Source: an uncultured Glaciecola sp.
Lineage (GTDB): Bacteria > Pseudomonadota > Gammaproteobacteria > Enterobacterales > Alteromonadaceae
DNA: 64,000 bases
Direction of reading: 5' to 3'
Assembly (NCBI GenBank): GCA_905479945.1
Contig: CAJQOP010000001.1
Span: 62,001 to 126,000 of the forward strand
The notes under the pieces are model-generated. The model saw only the letters and a list, made by a program, of their open reading frames with translations, had not been told where the DNA came from and ran no database searches. The position numbers and the translations under genes are program-made. Positions within the stretch are counted from its first letter, which is position 1; every line of letters starts with the position of its first letter. Below are positions 16,709 through 24,381 of this stretch, piece by piece.

Positions 16709-18112
16709 ATGAAGTATTTCCCTATTTTTGTAGATGCCGAACATATCCATTGTCTATTAGTTGGTGCGGGTGAAGTTGCGGCCAGGAAATGCGAATTACT
16801 TCTTAAAACACCGGCTAGAATTACTATCGTTTCTCCTTGGGTAAGCGATACGGTAAAAAAGTTGGCGTCAAAATCGAAACAAATAACACTCTTTGAGCGG
16901 AAGTTTGAAGATAGTGATATCGATAACAAACAAATGATTTTTGTTGCTACTGATGACGAACAAGTTAATAAGCACATTCATGATATAGCACACGCCAAAA
17001 ACCTACTGGTTAACGTTGTCGACAATACCCCCTTATGTAAATTTATCACTCCTTCAATTGTTGACAGGTCTCCGATCATAATTGCTATGAGTAGCGGCGG
17101 AGTGGCACCGGTATTGCTTAGGTATCTCCGTCAAAAATTGGAAAGTGTCATTCCAAGCAATATTAAATTGTTGGGTAATTTTTCAGAAAAATTTCGTAGT
17201 AAAGTTAAAAGCTCGCTGCCATCGGTTACTGATAGACGTTATTTCTGGGAAGAAGTATTAGATGGTGATATTGGTGAAGCTATCATACAAGGCGATGACG
17301 GCTTAGCTGAACAAAAGTTTGACAAGGCGCTCATTGCTTATAAAAATGGCGACAAACCTGTTGGCCAAGTATATTTAGTAGGAGCAGGCCCAGGCGACCC
17401 AGATTTACTAACATTTAGAGCATTACGCTTAATGCAGAAAGCAGATGTAGTGGTTTATGATCGATTAGTTAGTCCTGAAATTCTTGAACTTGTTCGTCGA
17501 GATGCAGAAAAAATTTATGTGGGAAAGGAAAAAAGTAATCATAGTCTTCCGCAAGAGGATATCAGTGAGTTATTAGTAAAAGAAGCGCTTGCAGGCAACA
17601 GAGTGGTAAGACTGAAAGGCGGCGATCCTTTTGTTTTTGGACGTGGTGGCGAGGAAATTGAAACTCTCGTTGAACATGGCATAGATTTCCAAGTTGTTCC
17701 TGGCATTACAGCTGCAACCGGGGCCGCGAGCTACGCTGGAATCCCACTTACACATAGAGATCATGCTCAATCAGTCACTTTCACAACTGGTCATTTAAGA
17801 GATAACACTATTAATTTGAATTGGCCCGCGCTAGTTCAGCAAAATCATACTCTAGTTTTTTATATGGGCTTGACCGGGTTACCTATTATTTGTAATAAAC
17901 TTATCGAGCATGGTATGTCTAAAGATATGCCAATTGCATTAGTGCAAGCCGCAACTAGGGAAAATCAACAAGTTGTGACTGGAACTCTTGGTGATATTGT
18001 CGATAACCCTAATACCACATTGTTAAAACCACCTACACTTATTATTGTAGGTACGGTTGTTAATTTACATAAATCACTGAACTGGTTTTCACGAGGGAGC
18101 GTAAACCGATAA
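16709..18112 (+). CDS. cysG: Siroheme synthase (multifunctional CysG)
   Basis: This trifunctional enzyme makes siroheme from uroporphyrinogen III for sulfite and nitrite reductases. The N-terminal half is the precorrin-2 dehydrogenase/ferrochelatase domain (PIFVDAEHIHCLLVGAGEVA, FVATDDEQVN, SSGGVAPVLLRYLRQKLE). The C-terminal half is the SAM-dependent methyltransferase (YLVGAGPGDPDLLT, VVYDRLVS, RLKGGDPFVFGRGGEE, VPGITAATGAASYAGIPLTHRD). The length of 467 residues compares with 457 in E. coli. The ribosome binding site at ATG 16709 is weak. A transglutaminase-like gene follows after 19 bp and may be co-transcribed, but no sulfate-assimilation genes are seen here. Confidence 0.96.
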   Translation: MKYFPIFVDAEHIHCLLVGAGEVAARKCELLLKTPARITIVSPWVSDTVKKLASKSKQITLFERKFEDSDIDNKQMIFVATDDEQVNKHIHDIAHAKNLLVNVVDNTPLCKFITPSIVDRSPIIIAMSSGGVAPVLLRYLRQKLESVIPSNIKLLGNFSEKFRSKVKSSLPSVTDRRYFWEEVLDGDIGEAIIQGDDGLAEQKFDKALIAYKNGDKPVGQVYLVGAGPGDPDLLTFRALRLMQKADVVVYDRLVSPEILELVRRDAEKIYVGKEKSNHSLPQEDISELLVKEALAGNRVVRLKGGDPFVFGRGGEEIETLVEHGIDFQVVPGITAATGAASYAGIPLTHRDHAQSVTFTTGHLRDNTINLNWPALVQQNHTLVFYMGLTGLPIICNKLIEHGMSKDMPIALVQAATRENQQVVTGTLGDIVDNPNTTLLKPPTLIIVGTVVNLHKSLNWFSRGSVNR

Positions 18113-18131
18113 TCTATTAGGATTTATAGGA

Positions 18132-19091
18132 ATGAAAAATTGGCTTACTAGCATTGGTATTTTGCTTTTTATATCGATGCCACTTCATAGCGCAATAGGA
18201 AAACAAACGAGTTTCGCTAAAAGAAACACATCAGAAGGTATCGAGTTCGCTTACAGATGGTTAAGCGCCGATGGGAATAGCGAATTGAAGTTTGTTTTAA
18301 GCAATGAAAACTTAAACAACTTGCCAAATTCGTCACCAGCATATAACCCATTGCTTGCACAAAACTTTGTCAGACAGAACTTACTTCGATATGCAAAAAC
18401 AGTTGATCCAAAAATTGCCAAAATCTCAATTCGGCAATCTGGAAATTCTATAAACATGGAAGTATCTGGAAGCAGTCAAGCCAAGATCAGTGAAATTCAA
18501 AATATGCTCAGTGAAAAACATGAACAGGCTGAAGCGCAATATTTATATGACAATTATTATATCCCGTTTAAAAGTGAAGTGGGTAAAGAAGCTATAAAAC
18601 AAGACCACAAAAGATATGCATTAGAGAGTTATAAAAACCTGACACCCATAGTTTCTGCAATAAAAAACCAATTAAAAAATCCTAATAATGATCGAGAGTT
18701 CGTCAATTTCACCCTAAATTGGTTGCAGGCTATTCCTTATGACACTATGGAGAGCCGAATTTCTTCCAATGGATCTGGCTTTGCTGCTCCTCAACAACTG
18801 CTCCGTTTTAACAAAGGCGATTGCGATAGTAAGTCAACGCTCTTTCTAGCGCTGCTTAAAGCCTATAAACCAACAATAAAAGCTAAAATGATATTTTTAC
18901 CGAACCATGCATTAGTTGGCATCAATCTCAACCCCATAAAGACAGATACAAAAATCACCCAAAAGAACGACATTTATGTTTTAGCTGAACCCACTGGCCC
19001 TGCCAACTATGAACTAGGTAAGATTGCTGCTTCAAGCCAATTATTCATTCGAAATCGTCAGTTCACTACTGAAGAGTTTTACATCAAATAA
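18132..19091 (+). CDS. Secreted transglutaminase-like protein
   Basis: A 319-residue protein with an N-terminal signal peptide (residues ~1-23) and a C-terminal transglutaminase-like/cysteine-protease fold. The catalytic Cys is in FNKGDCDSKSTLFLALL and the His in FLPNHALVGI; the third residue is probably in YVLAEPTGP. The N-terminal half (residues ~30-150) is charged and unassigned. TTAGGA lies upstream of the ATG. It closely follows cysG but the function is unlikely to be related. The enzymatic activity is not demonstrated for this subgroup. Confidence 0.75.
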   Translation: MKNWLTSIGILLFISMPLHSAIGKQTSFAKRNTSEGIEFAYRWLSADGNSELKFVLSNENLNNLPNSSPAYNPLLAQNFVRQNLLRYAKTVDPKIAKISIRQSGNSINMEVSGSSQAKISEIQNMLSEKHEQAEAQYLYDNYYIPFKSEVGKEAIKQDHKRYALESYKNLTPIVSAIKNQLKNPNNDREFVNFTLNWLQAIPYDTMESRISSNGSGFAAPQQLLRFNKGDCDSKSTLFLALLKAYKPTIKAKMIFLPNHALVGINLNPIKTDTKITQKNDIYVLAEPTGPANYELGKIAASSQLFIRNRQFTTEEFYIK

Positions 19092-19132
19092 ACTTTTATC
19101 TACTCTTTTCATATTTTGAGCGCGCTCAGAAT

Positions 19133-19262
19133 AGGTGTGTCTATTTTCGAGTACAGATCCAATGATAGGAAATCAAACTAAAGTTGCAGATCCTTTTGTT
19201 AACATTTATTGTTCATGCTGCAATGTGCGCCTATTCGTAAAAGCATACGAAAATAGACACAT
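19133..19262. repeat. Inverted pair of the dispersed word bounding a ~130-bp unit
   Basis: GTGTGTCTATTTTCG at 19135-19149 is mirrored at 19248-19262 with one mismatch out of 15. The first arm includes an exact AGGTGTGTCT (19133-19142) and the second a variant with A for G. The interior shows no gene. It lies 41 bp upstream of the amidohydrolase start and looks like a small non-autonomous element or a paired REP-like unit. Confidence 0.75.
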
Positions 19263-19302
19263 CACCCCCCAGTATTAATTATTTCAAACTAGAAGAAGAA
19301 TA

Positions 19303-22300
19303 ATGAATTCAACAAGACAGAGCCTACTCACCTTTTTGTTATCGGGTTTACTTAGCTTCAGTGCTTTTAGTATTGCCGATGACCATGAAGAAACTGATAC
19401 GAAAGAAGAAAAGCCCTATGCGACCTGGGATGTGTTGAATCCTCCAATGCCGCTATCCACGCTTGAAATAAGTACACAAGAAACAACTTGGTCTAGCTTA
19501 GACGTCAGTCCGGATGGGAAGCAATTTGTATTCGATATGTTAGGTGATATTTTCATTGCCAGCACAAACGGCGGTGATGCAAAGCCGTTAACTCAAGATT
19601 TTGCATGGAATATTCATCCCACAATTAGTCCAGATGGTAAGCATGTTGCTTTTATTTCCGACCGCGATGGATTATCCAACGTGTGGGTAATGGACATGAA
19701 TGGCGAAAATATGCACCAGCTTAGTAAAGAGAAAAAGAACCTCATTCATTCTCCTAAATGGAGCCCCGATGGCGAGTATATAGTTGTGAACAAGGGCATT
19801 ATGTCCAGTCGAAGTATTCCAGCTGGAGAAATTTGGTTGTATCACAAAAGTGGTGGCAATGGTTTAGCAATAAAGGAACGCGTTAATGGTAAAGCTGACC
19901 AGAAGAACATAACCGATCCAGCATTTTCTCCAGACGGAAAATATATTTACTACACCAGAGATGTTAGCGGCGGCTCTACATTTAGTTACAATCGAGATGC
20001 CCTTAAAGGTATTTTCGCCATCATTCGCTACGATAGAGAAACGGGTGAAGAAGAACGCTATATTTCAGGCACCGGCGGTGCTGTTGTCCCAACTCCTTCT
20101 CCAGATGGAAAGTATGTTGCATTTGTTCGTCGCGTTAAAAGTAAAACGGCACTTTTTCTGAAAGATATCAAAACGGGTGATGAGAACGCTATCTTCATGG
20201 ATCTCGAACGAGATATGCAAGAAGGTTTTGGCAGCGAAGGTTACTTTGCTTATTTTGATTGGACCCCCGATTCAAAACAAATTATGTTTTGGACCGGCGG
20301 TAAATTTCATAAATTAGCGATTGCTGACAAATCATTAGAGACATTAGATCTGACTATCAAGACCACAATGAAATATGCAGACGCACTAAGATTTGAGGTC
20401 GATGTTGCACCAGATGATTTCAATGTCAAGGCCATTCGCTGGGCGCAGAAGTCGCCTAATGGAAAGTCTATTTTATTCCAAGCACTTGGCAAACTTTACC
20501 TCAAAGATGTCAAGAGCGGTGAGATGAAAAGGCTAACAAAGCAAAGTGATCATGATGAATACTATCCTCGATATTCAAATGACGGAAAGAAAATTGTTTA
20601 CACGACATGGAGCGATACCTTACTTGGTGATGTAAGAACTGTTTCATCAAAGGGTGGAAAAGGCAAAGTAGTTAGCTTGACGAAAGGTCATTACATTGAA
20701 CCCAGCTTCTCAACTGATGGCAAACTGATTGCTTATCGTAAGTTTACTGGAGGTTATTTACTCAATCCTACGAACTCTATAGAGCCTGGTATTTATGTTT
20801 TAGACTTAAAAGAGAAAACAACTGAGCGAGTATCAAAAGGAGGCGTCGAACCGCATTTCTCAGCGAGTAACGATCGTGTTTATTTCACAGAAACAGTTGG
20901 CGGCACACCTTACCGTGAAACACAGTTTTCAAGTGTTAATTTGCGCGGTGAAGACAAGCGCGTGCATTTATATGGTGCTGACAAAGTGAGCGAGTATCGA
21001 CTGTCACATGATAAAAAATGGGTAGCCTTTGTACATCAATATAATACCTTCGTTGCCCCATTTGCTGACAACGGGAAGAAAGTAACTATTGGTCCAGAAA
21101 TGTCGTCCCTTCCTGTCAAACAGTTGTCAGGTAGGTCTGGCAATTACATTACATGGAGCCCTGATAATAGCGCTGTTAGCTGGTCACATGGCCCTAGATA
21201 CTTTGAGCGTGAACTTAGTGAAGCATTCAGTTTTATTGCCGGAACTGATGCTGAGTTACCAGAGCCATTGAATGAAGGTACTGACCTTAGCTTTACAAAG
21301 AAATCTGATAAGCCGAGTGGCTATACGGCCATTGTTGGCGGCAAAATTGTCACCATGCGAGACGCTGACAATCAACGTGAAGTGATTGAAAATGGTGTTG
21401 TCTTGATAAAAGACAATAAGATCGAAGCTGTAGGAAGCAAAGATGATATTAGTATTCCTGAAGATGCTTTGGTGATAGACGCGAAAGGCAAAACAGTTAT
21501 CCCAGGTCTAATTGACACTCATGCGCACGGCGCGCAAGGCCGCAGTGAAATTATTCCAGAACAAAACTGGAGTCAATACTCCAACCTTGCCTTCGGTGTA
21601 ACAACCATTCACGATCCGTCTAACGACACCTCAGAAATTATGGCGGCTGGCGAGTTACAAAGAGCAGGAAAGCGTGTAGCGCCTCGCATATATTCTACGG
21701 GTACTATTCTTTACGGAGCTGAAGCGCTTGGCTTCAAATCAGTTATTAAAGACTATGACGACGCATTTTATCATGTTCAACGACTCAAAGACCTTGGCGC
21801 TATTTCGGTAAAAAGCTATAACCAGCCGCGCCGTGATCAACGTCAACAGGTTCTTGTTGCTGCAAAGAATCAAGAAATGATGGTGGTTCCTGAAGGCGGT
21901 GGTAAATACCAGCAAAACATTTCCATGTTAGTCGATGGCCACACAGGCTTGGAACATAGCTTGCCTATTGCCAATGGTTATAGTGACTTAACGCAACTAT
22001 GGAAAGCGACAAAATTTGGTTATACACCTACCTTCGTTGTTTCATATGGCGGATTGTCCGGTGAAACCTACTTTTATGATCGCACCAATGTTTGGGAGAA
22101 TGAGCGCCTTATGCGTTACACCCCTTCCTTTTTGGTTGACCGCACTATTCGCCGACCAAAAGCGCCTGACGATCATTACAACCACTTCGCAGTAGCGAAA
22201 TATGCGAAAACACTACGCGACAATGGTGTTGGCGTTCACATTGGAGCTCATGGTCAACGTGAGGGTTTAGGAGCACATTGGGAGCTTTGGATAATGGAGC

Positions 22301-22635
22301 ACGGTGGTTTCACACCTTTTGAAGCACTTCGCGGCGGCACAATCGATGGTGCTAGACATTTAGGCATGGACAAATCGATTGGTAGTATAGAAGTTGGCAA
22401 ACTAGCTGACTTAGTTATCATTGACGGTGATGTTTTAAATGACCTGAGTAGAAGTGAATTTGTTGATTATACTGTTATTAACGGACGCGTATTTGAAGCG
22501 GCGACAATGAACGAAGTTGGTTCTAAGAAGAAAAGAGCTGAGTTCTTCTTTGAAAATGACAACAACTTATTCATGCCAGAACAAACTCAAAAGCAAATGG
22601 AAGCAAAAGCCCATATGTATCATTGGGTGCATTAG
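19303..22635 (+). CDS. Secreted WD40-like beta-propeller/amidohydrolase fusion
   Basis: An 1110-residue exported protein. The signal peptide spans residues 1-25 (ends SAFSIADD). Residues ~50-640 are repeated PD40/TolB-type propeller blades (VSPDGKQFVFDM, ISPDGKHVAFIS, WSPDGEYIVVN, FSPDGKYIYYTR, PSPDGKYVAFVR). Residues ~680-1090 form a metal-dependent amidohydrolase of the imidazolonepropionase-like type. Its metal HxH is H740/H742 in PGLIDTHAHG, and later motifs are PEGGGKYQ, HIGAHGQREG and GSIEVGKLADLVIID. Such fusions are common in marine Alteromonadales; they may act on secreted peptides or cyclic amides, but the substrate is unknown. It is flanked upstream by the inverted repeat unit and downstream by a terminator. 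Confidence 0.85.
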   Translation: MNSTRQSLLTFLLSGLLSFSAFSIADDHEETDTKEEKPYATWDVLNPPMPLSTLEISTQETTWSSLDVSPDGKQFVFDMLGDIFIASTNGGDAKPLTQDFAWNIHPTISPDGKHVAFISDRDGLSNVWVMDMNGENMHQLSKEKKNLIHSPKWSPDGEYIVVNKGIMSSRSIPAGEIWLYHKSGGNGLAIKERVNGKADQKNITDPAFSPDGKYIYYTRDVSGGSTFSYNRDALKGIFAIIRYDRETGEEERYISGTGGAVVPTPSPDGKYVAFVRRVKSKTALFLKDIKTGDENAIFMDLERDMQEGFGSEGYFAYFDWTPDSKQIMFWTGGKFHKLAIADKSLETLDLTIKTTMKYADALRFEVDVAPDDFNVKAIRWAQKSPNGKSILFQALGKLYLKDVKSGEMKRLTKQSDHDEYYPRYSNDGKKIVYTTWSDTLLGDVRTVSSKGGKGKVVSLTKGHYIEPSFSTDGKLIAYRKFTGGYLLNPTNSIEPGIYVLDLKEKTTERVSKGGVEPHFSASNDRVYFTETVGGTPYRETQFSSVNLRGEDKRVHLYGADKVSEYRLSHDKKWVAFVHQYNTFVAPFADNGKKVTIGPEMSSLPVKQLSGRSGNYITWSPDNSAVSWSHGPRYFERELSEAFSFIAGTDAELPEPLNEGTDLSFTKKSDKPSGYTAIVGGKIVTMRDADNQREVIENGVVLIKDNKIEAVGSKDDISIPEDALVIDAKGKTVIPGLIDTHAHGAQGRSEIIPEQNWSQYSNLAFGVTTIHDPSNDTSEIMAAGELQRAGKRVAPRIYSTGTILYGAEALGFKSVIKDYDDAFYHVQRLKDLGAISVKSYNQPRRDQRQQVLVAAKNQEMMVVPEGGGKYQQNISMLVDGHTGLEHSLPIANGYSDLTQLWKATKFGYTPTFVVSYGGLSGETYFYDRTNVWENERLMRYTPSFLVDRTIRRPKAPDDHYNHFAVAKYAKTLRDNGVGVHIGAHGQREGLGAHWELWIMEHGGFTPFEALRGGTIDGARHLGMDKSIGSIEVGKLADLVIIDGDVLNDLSRSEFVDYTVINGRVFEAATMNEVGSKKKRAEFFFENDNNLFMPEQTQKQMEAKAHMYHWVH

Positions 22636-22674
22636 TTGACTCAATAGAATTAACTAAAATACAAAGTAAAAATT

Positions 22675-22703
22675 AAAACGCGTCTTAATGAAGACGCGTT
22701 TTT
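22675..22703 (+). terminator. Rho-independent terminator after the amidohydrolase gene
   Basis: AAACGCGTCTT pairs with AAGACGCGTTT around AATG, followed by T residues, about 40 bp after the stop. Confidence 0.92.
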
Positions 22704-22928
22704 CTCCTCTGTTGAGCAAAAACTCAGCTTAGCTGCCCTCTTCTGTATGATATTTAGTCACATAAATACACTTTCACTTTGAACCTTGTATTAATCTATA
22801 AATATTTCTCCCAACACAAGAGTAAACATTTAGGCTGATTTTCCACAAATTGGCTCATTTCCTGCCGAAATCTAAACCACAAAAGCATCTCAATCGCCTA
22901 GTTTTATTGACCTAAACCTAAGCTGCCC

Positions 22929-22965
22929 CTTAAGTACCTGTACTTATAATCTCGATCTTAAGTAC
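22929..22965. promoter_or_regulatory. Repeated CTTAAGTAC motif, possible operator
   Basis: CTTAAGTAC occurs at 22929-22937 and 22957-22965 in the same orientation. The first copy is also part of a perfect inverted repeat TAAGTAC-CT-GTACTTA (22931-22946). The arrangement looks like a protein-binding site. The LuxR-type protein at the end of the operon is a candidate ligand, by context only. Confidence 0.4.
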
Positions 22966-23030
22966 ATCTTTAAAAATGGGACAATTTCGCAAAATGTCCC
23001 ATTTTTAAAGATCATAGTCCCATTTTTAAA
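22966..23030. promoter_or_regulatory. Inverted and direct CCCATTTTTAAA repeats
   Basis: ATCTTTAAAAATGGGAC (22966-22982) is mirrored by GTCCCATTTTTAAAGAT (22996-23012), a 17-bp perfect inverted repeat with a 13-bp spacer. TCCCATTTTTAAA recurs directly at 23018-23030. The structure could form a large hairpin in the mRNA leader or be an array of operator half-sites. The shorter word ATTTTTAAAGAT also lies in the graspetide precursor leader at 32971-32982. Confidence 0.55.
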
Positions 23031-23121
23031 CGTGCTTTTTTCTAAATCTATGTAAGGTAGATCCCATACAAATGGATGAAGGCTTAAATAAAAGCATTCA
23101 TTTTCAAGGAGGAAAAAATAG

Positions 23122-24381
23122 ATGCAAAAAGCTAACACACTATTTCGTACAGAAGCGATCGAAGGACAGAAAAAGAAGCTTTTAGGTGAGGCGATGATAC
23201 TTCCCAGAACAAACCACGCCATTCTAACTAGCTTTTTAGTAATTTGGTTTGTACTTTTGTGTGTATTACTAATAAACGCAAAATTCAGCAGTAAAGCCAA
23301 TGTCAGAGGTTGGTTGGTCAGTTCAAAACCAAGTATTGATATTTTTAGTAAAGAACGCAGTGGCACGCTAACTTCAATAAAGGTTATCAACGGTCAACAT
23401 GTATCAAAGGGACAAACACTAGCGACAGTGCTCCGATTTCAATCGGCCTTGGTCGATGACGCCATTAGAAAACAGCAATATGAATCGCTAAATCAACAGT
23501 TCCAATTATTACAAAAAAGAAAGCAAATTTTAACTCAAAAACATGAGCAGCAACTTTCACTAAAGGAAGAATTACACAGAAGCTATCAAAGAAAAATGAC
23601 AGCAATGCAGCAACAAGAAAAAAGCATGACTAGTCAGCTAAAAGAAAATTTGCTTCAAGAACTTGCCTTATTTCGCCTACTCGAACGCAAGTCCATTACT
23701 CAATTAAATTACGATGGCCAAAAAGAGAAACGTAGAACCTCAGAATTAAGACTATCTCAGCAACGTTCAGCCAAAATAGACTTGGAACAAGCGATTAGCT
23801 CAAATCAACACAATAGAAAAAATATTGAGATTGAATTTGATGAAAGTATTAATCTGCTGAATAGCAACTTCGAAAGCATCAAGCAAAAAATTGCAGACTT
23901 TAATGGGGCAAGCTCTTATCAGATTAAAAGCCCGACTAACGGGCTAGTGCAGAACCTGCAAGCTACCTTAGGTCAAACGCTAAACACAGCGGTTCCTTTG
24001 ATGCAAATAACGCAAAAAAACAATCCATTGAAAGCAATTTTATACATCCCGTCTAACCATTCTGGTTTTATTCAAAGGATGCAATCAGTGCAATTGAAGC
24101 TTGCCGCTTTCCCCTATCAAAAATTCGGCATGGCGAGCGCACAAGTGTCGCATATATCGCAAAATATATTACTACCGAGTCAGGTACACCAAGCTCCCTT
24201 TGCTTTATCGGAACCTGTTTTCTTAATTGAGGCTAGTCTTATTGAGCAAACTATTGAAGCGAATGGAAAAGACATTGAATTGAAGCCTGGAATGCTTTTT
24301 CAAGCCGACATAAAACTATCCCAGAGAGGCCTTTGGGAGTGGTTACTAAACCCAATTTATAGTTTGCGAGGCAATGCGTAA
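23122..24381 (+). CDS. HlyD-family membrane-fusion protein of a peptide exporter
   Basis: A 419-residue inner-membrane-anchored periplasmic adaptor of the CvaA/HlyD type, linking an ABC exporter to a TolC-like duct. The N-terminal LFRTEAIEGQKKKLLGEA resembles CvaA-type adaptors, with one transmembrane helix at ~33-53. The lipoyl/barrel half (residues ~60-110: GTLTSIKVINGQHVSKGQTLA) is followed by a long Gln/Lys/Glu-rich coiled coil (~115-270). The returning lipoyl half is YQIKSPTNGLVQNLQATLGQ. The ribosome binding site AAGGAGG is near perfect. Its stop codon overlaps the next gene by 1 bp. By context it serves the C39 ABC transporter and exports a double-glycine peptide; tolC at 9 kb could complete the channel. 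Confidence 0.88.
   Translation: MQKANTLFRTEAIEGQKKKLLGEAMILPRTNHAILTSFLVIWFVLLCVLLINAKFSSKANVRGWLVSSKPSIDIFSKERSGTLTSIKVINGQHVSKGQTLATVLRFQSALVDDAIRKQQYESLNQQFQLLQKRKQILTQKHEQQLSLKEELHRSYQRKMTAMQQQEKSMTSQLKENLLQELALFRLLERKSITQLNYDGQKEKRRTSELRLSQQRSAKIDLEQAISSNQHNRKNIEIEFDESINLLNSNFESIKQKIADFNGASSYQIKSPTNGLVQNLQATLGQTLNTAVPLMQITQKNNPLKAILYIPSNHSGFIQRMQSVQLKLAAFPYQKFGMASAQVSHISQNILLPSQVHQAPFALSEPVFLIEASLIEQTIEANGKDIELKPGMLFQADIKLSQRGLWEWLLNPIYSLRGNA

Larger units (their letters stand above)
22704..23121. other. Long leader region of the peptide-exporter operon
   Basis: 418 bp without a gene. Its 3' third is dense in repeats: CTTAAGTAC twice, an inverted TAAGTAC pair, and three copies of CCCATTTTTAAA in two orientations (described separately). 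The 5' two thirds show nothing I can name. The region ends with a very strong AAGGAGG ribosome binding site at 23106-23112. Confidence 0.7.
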
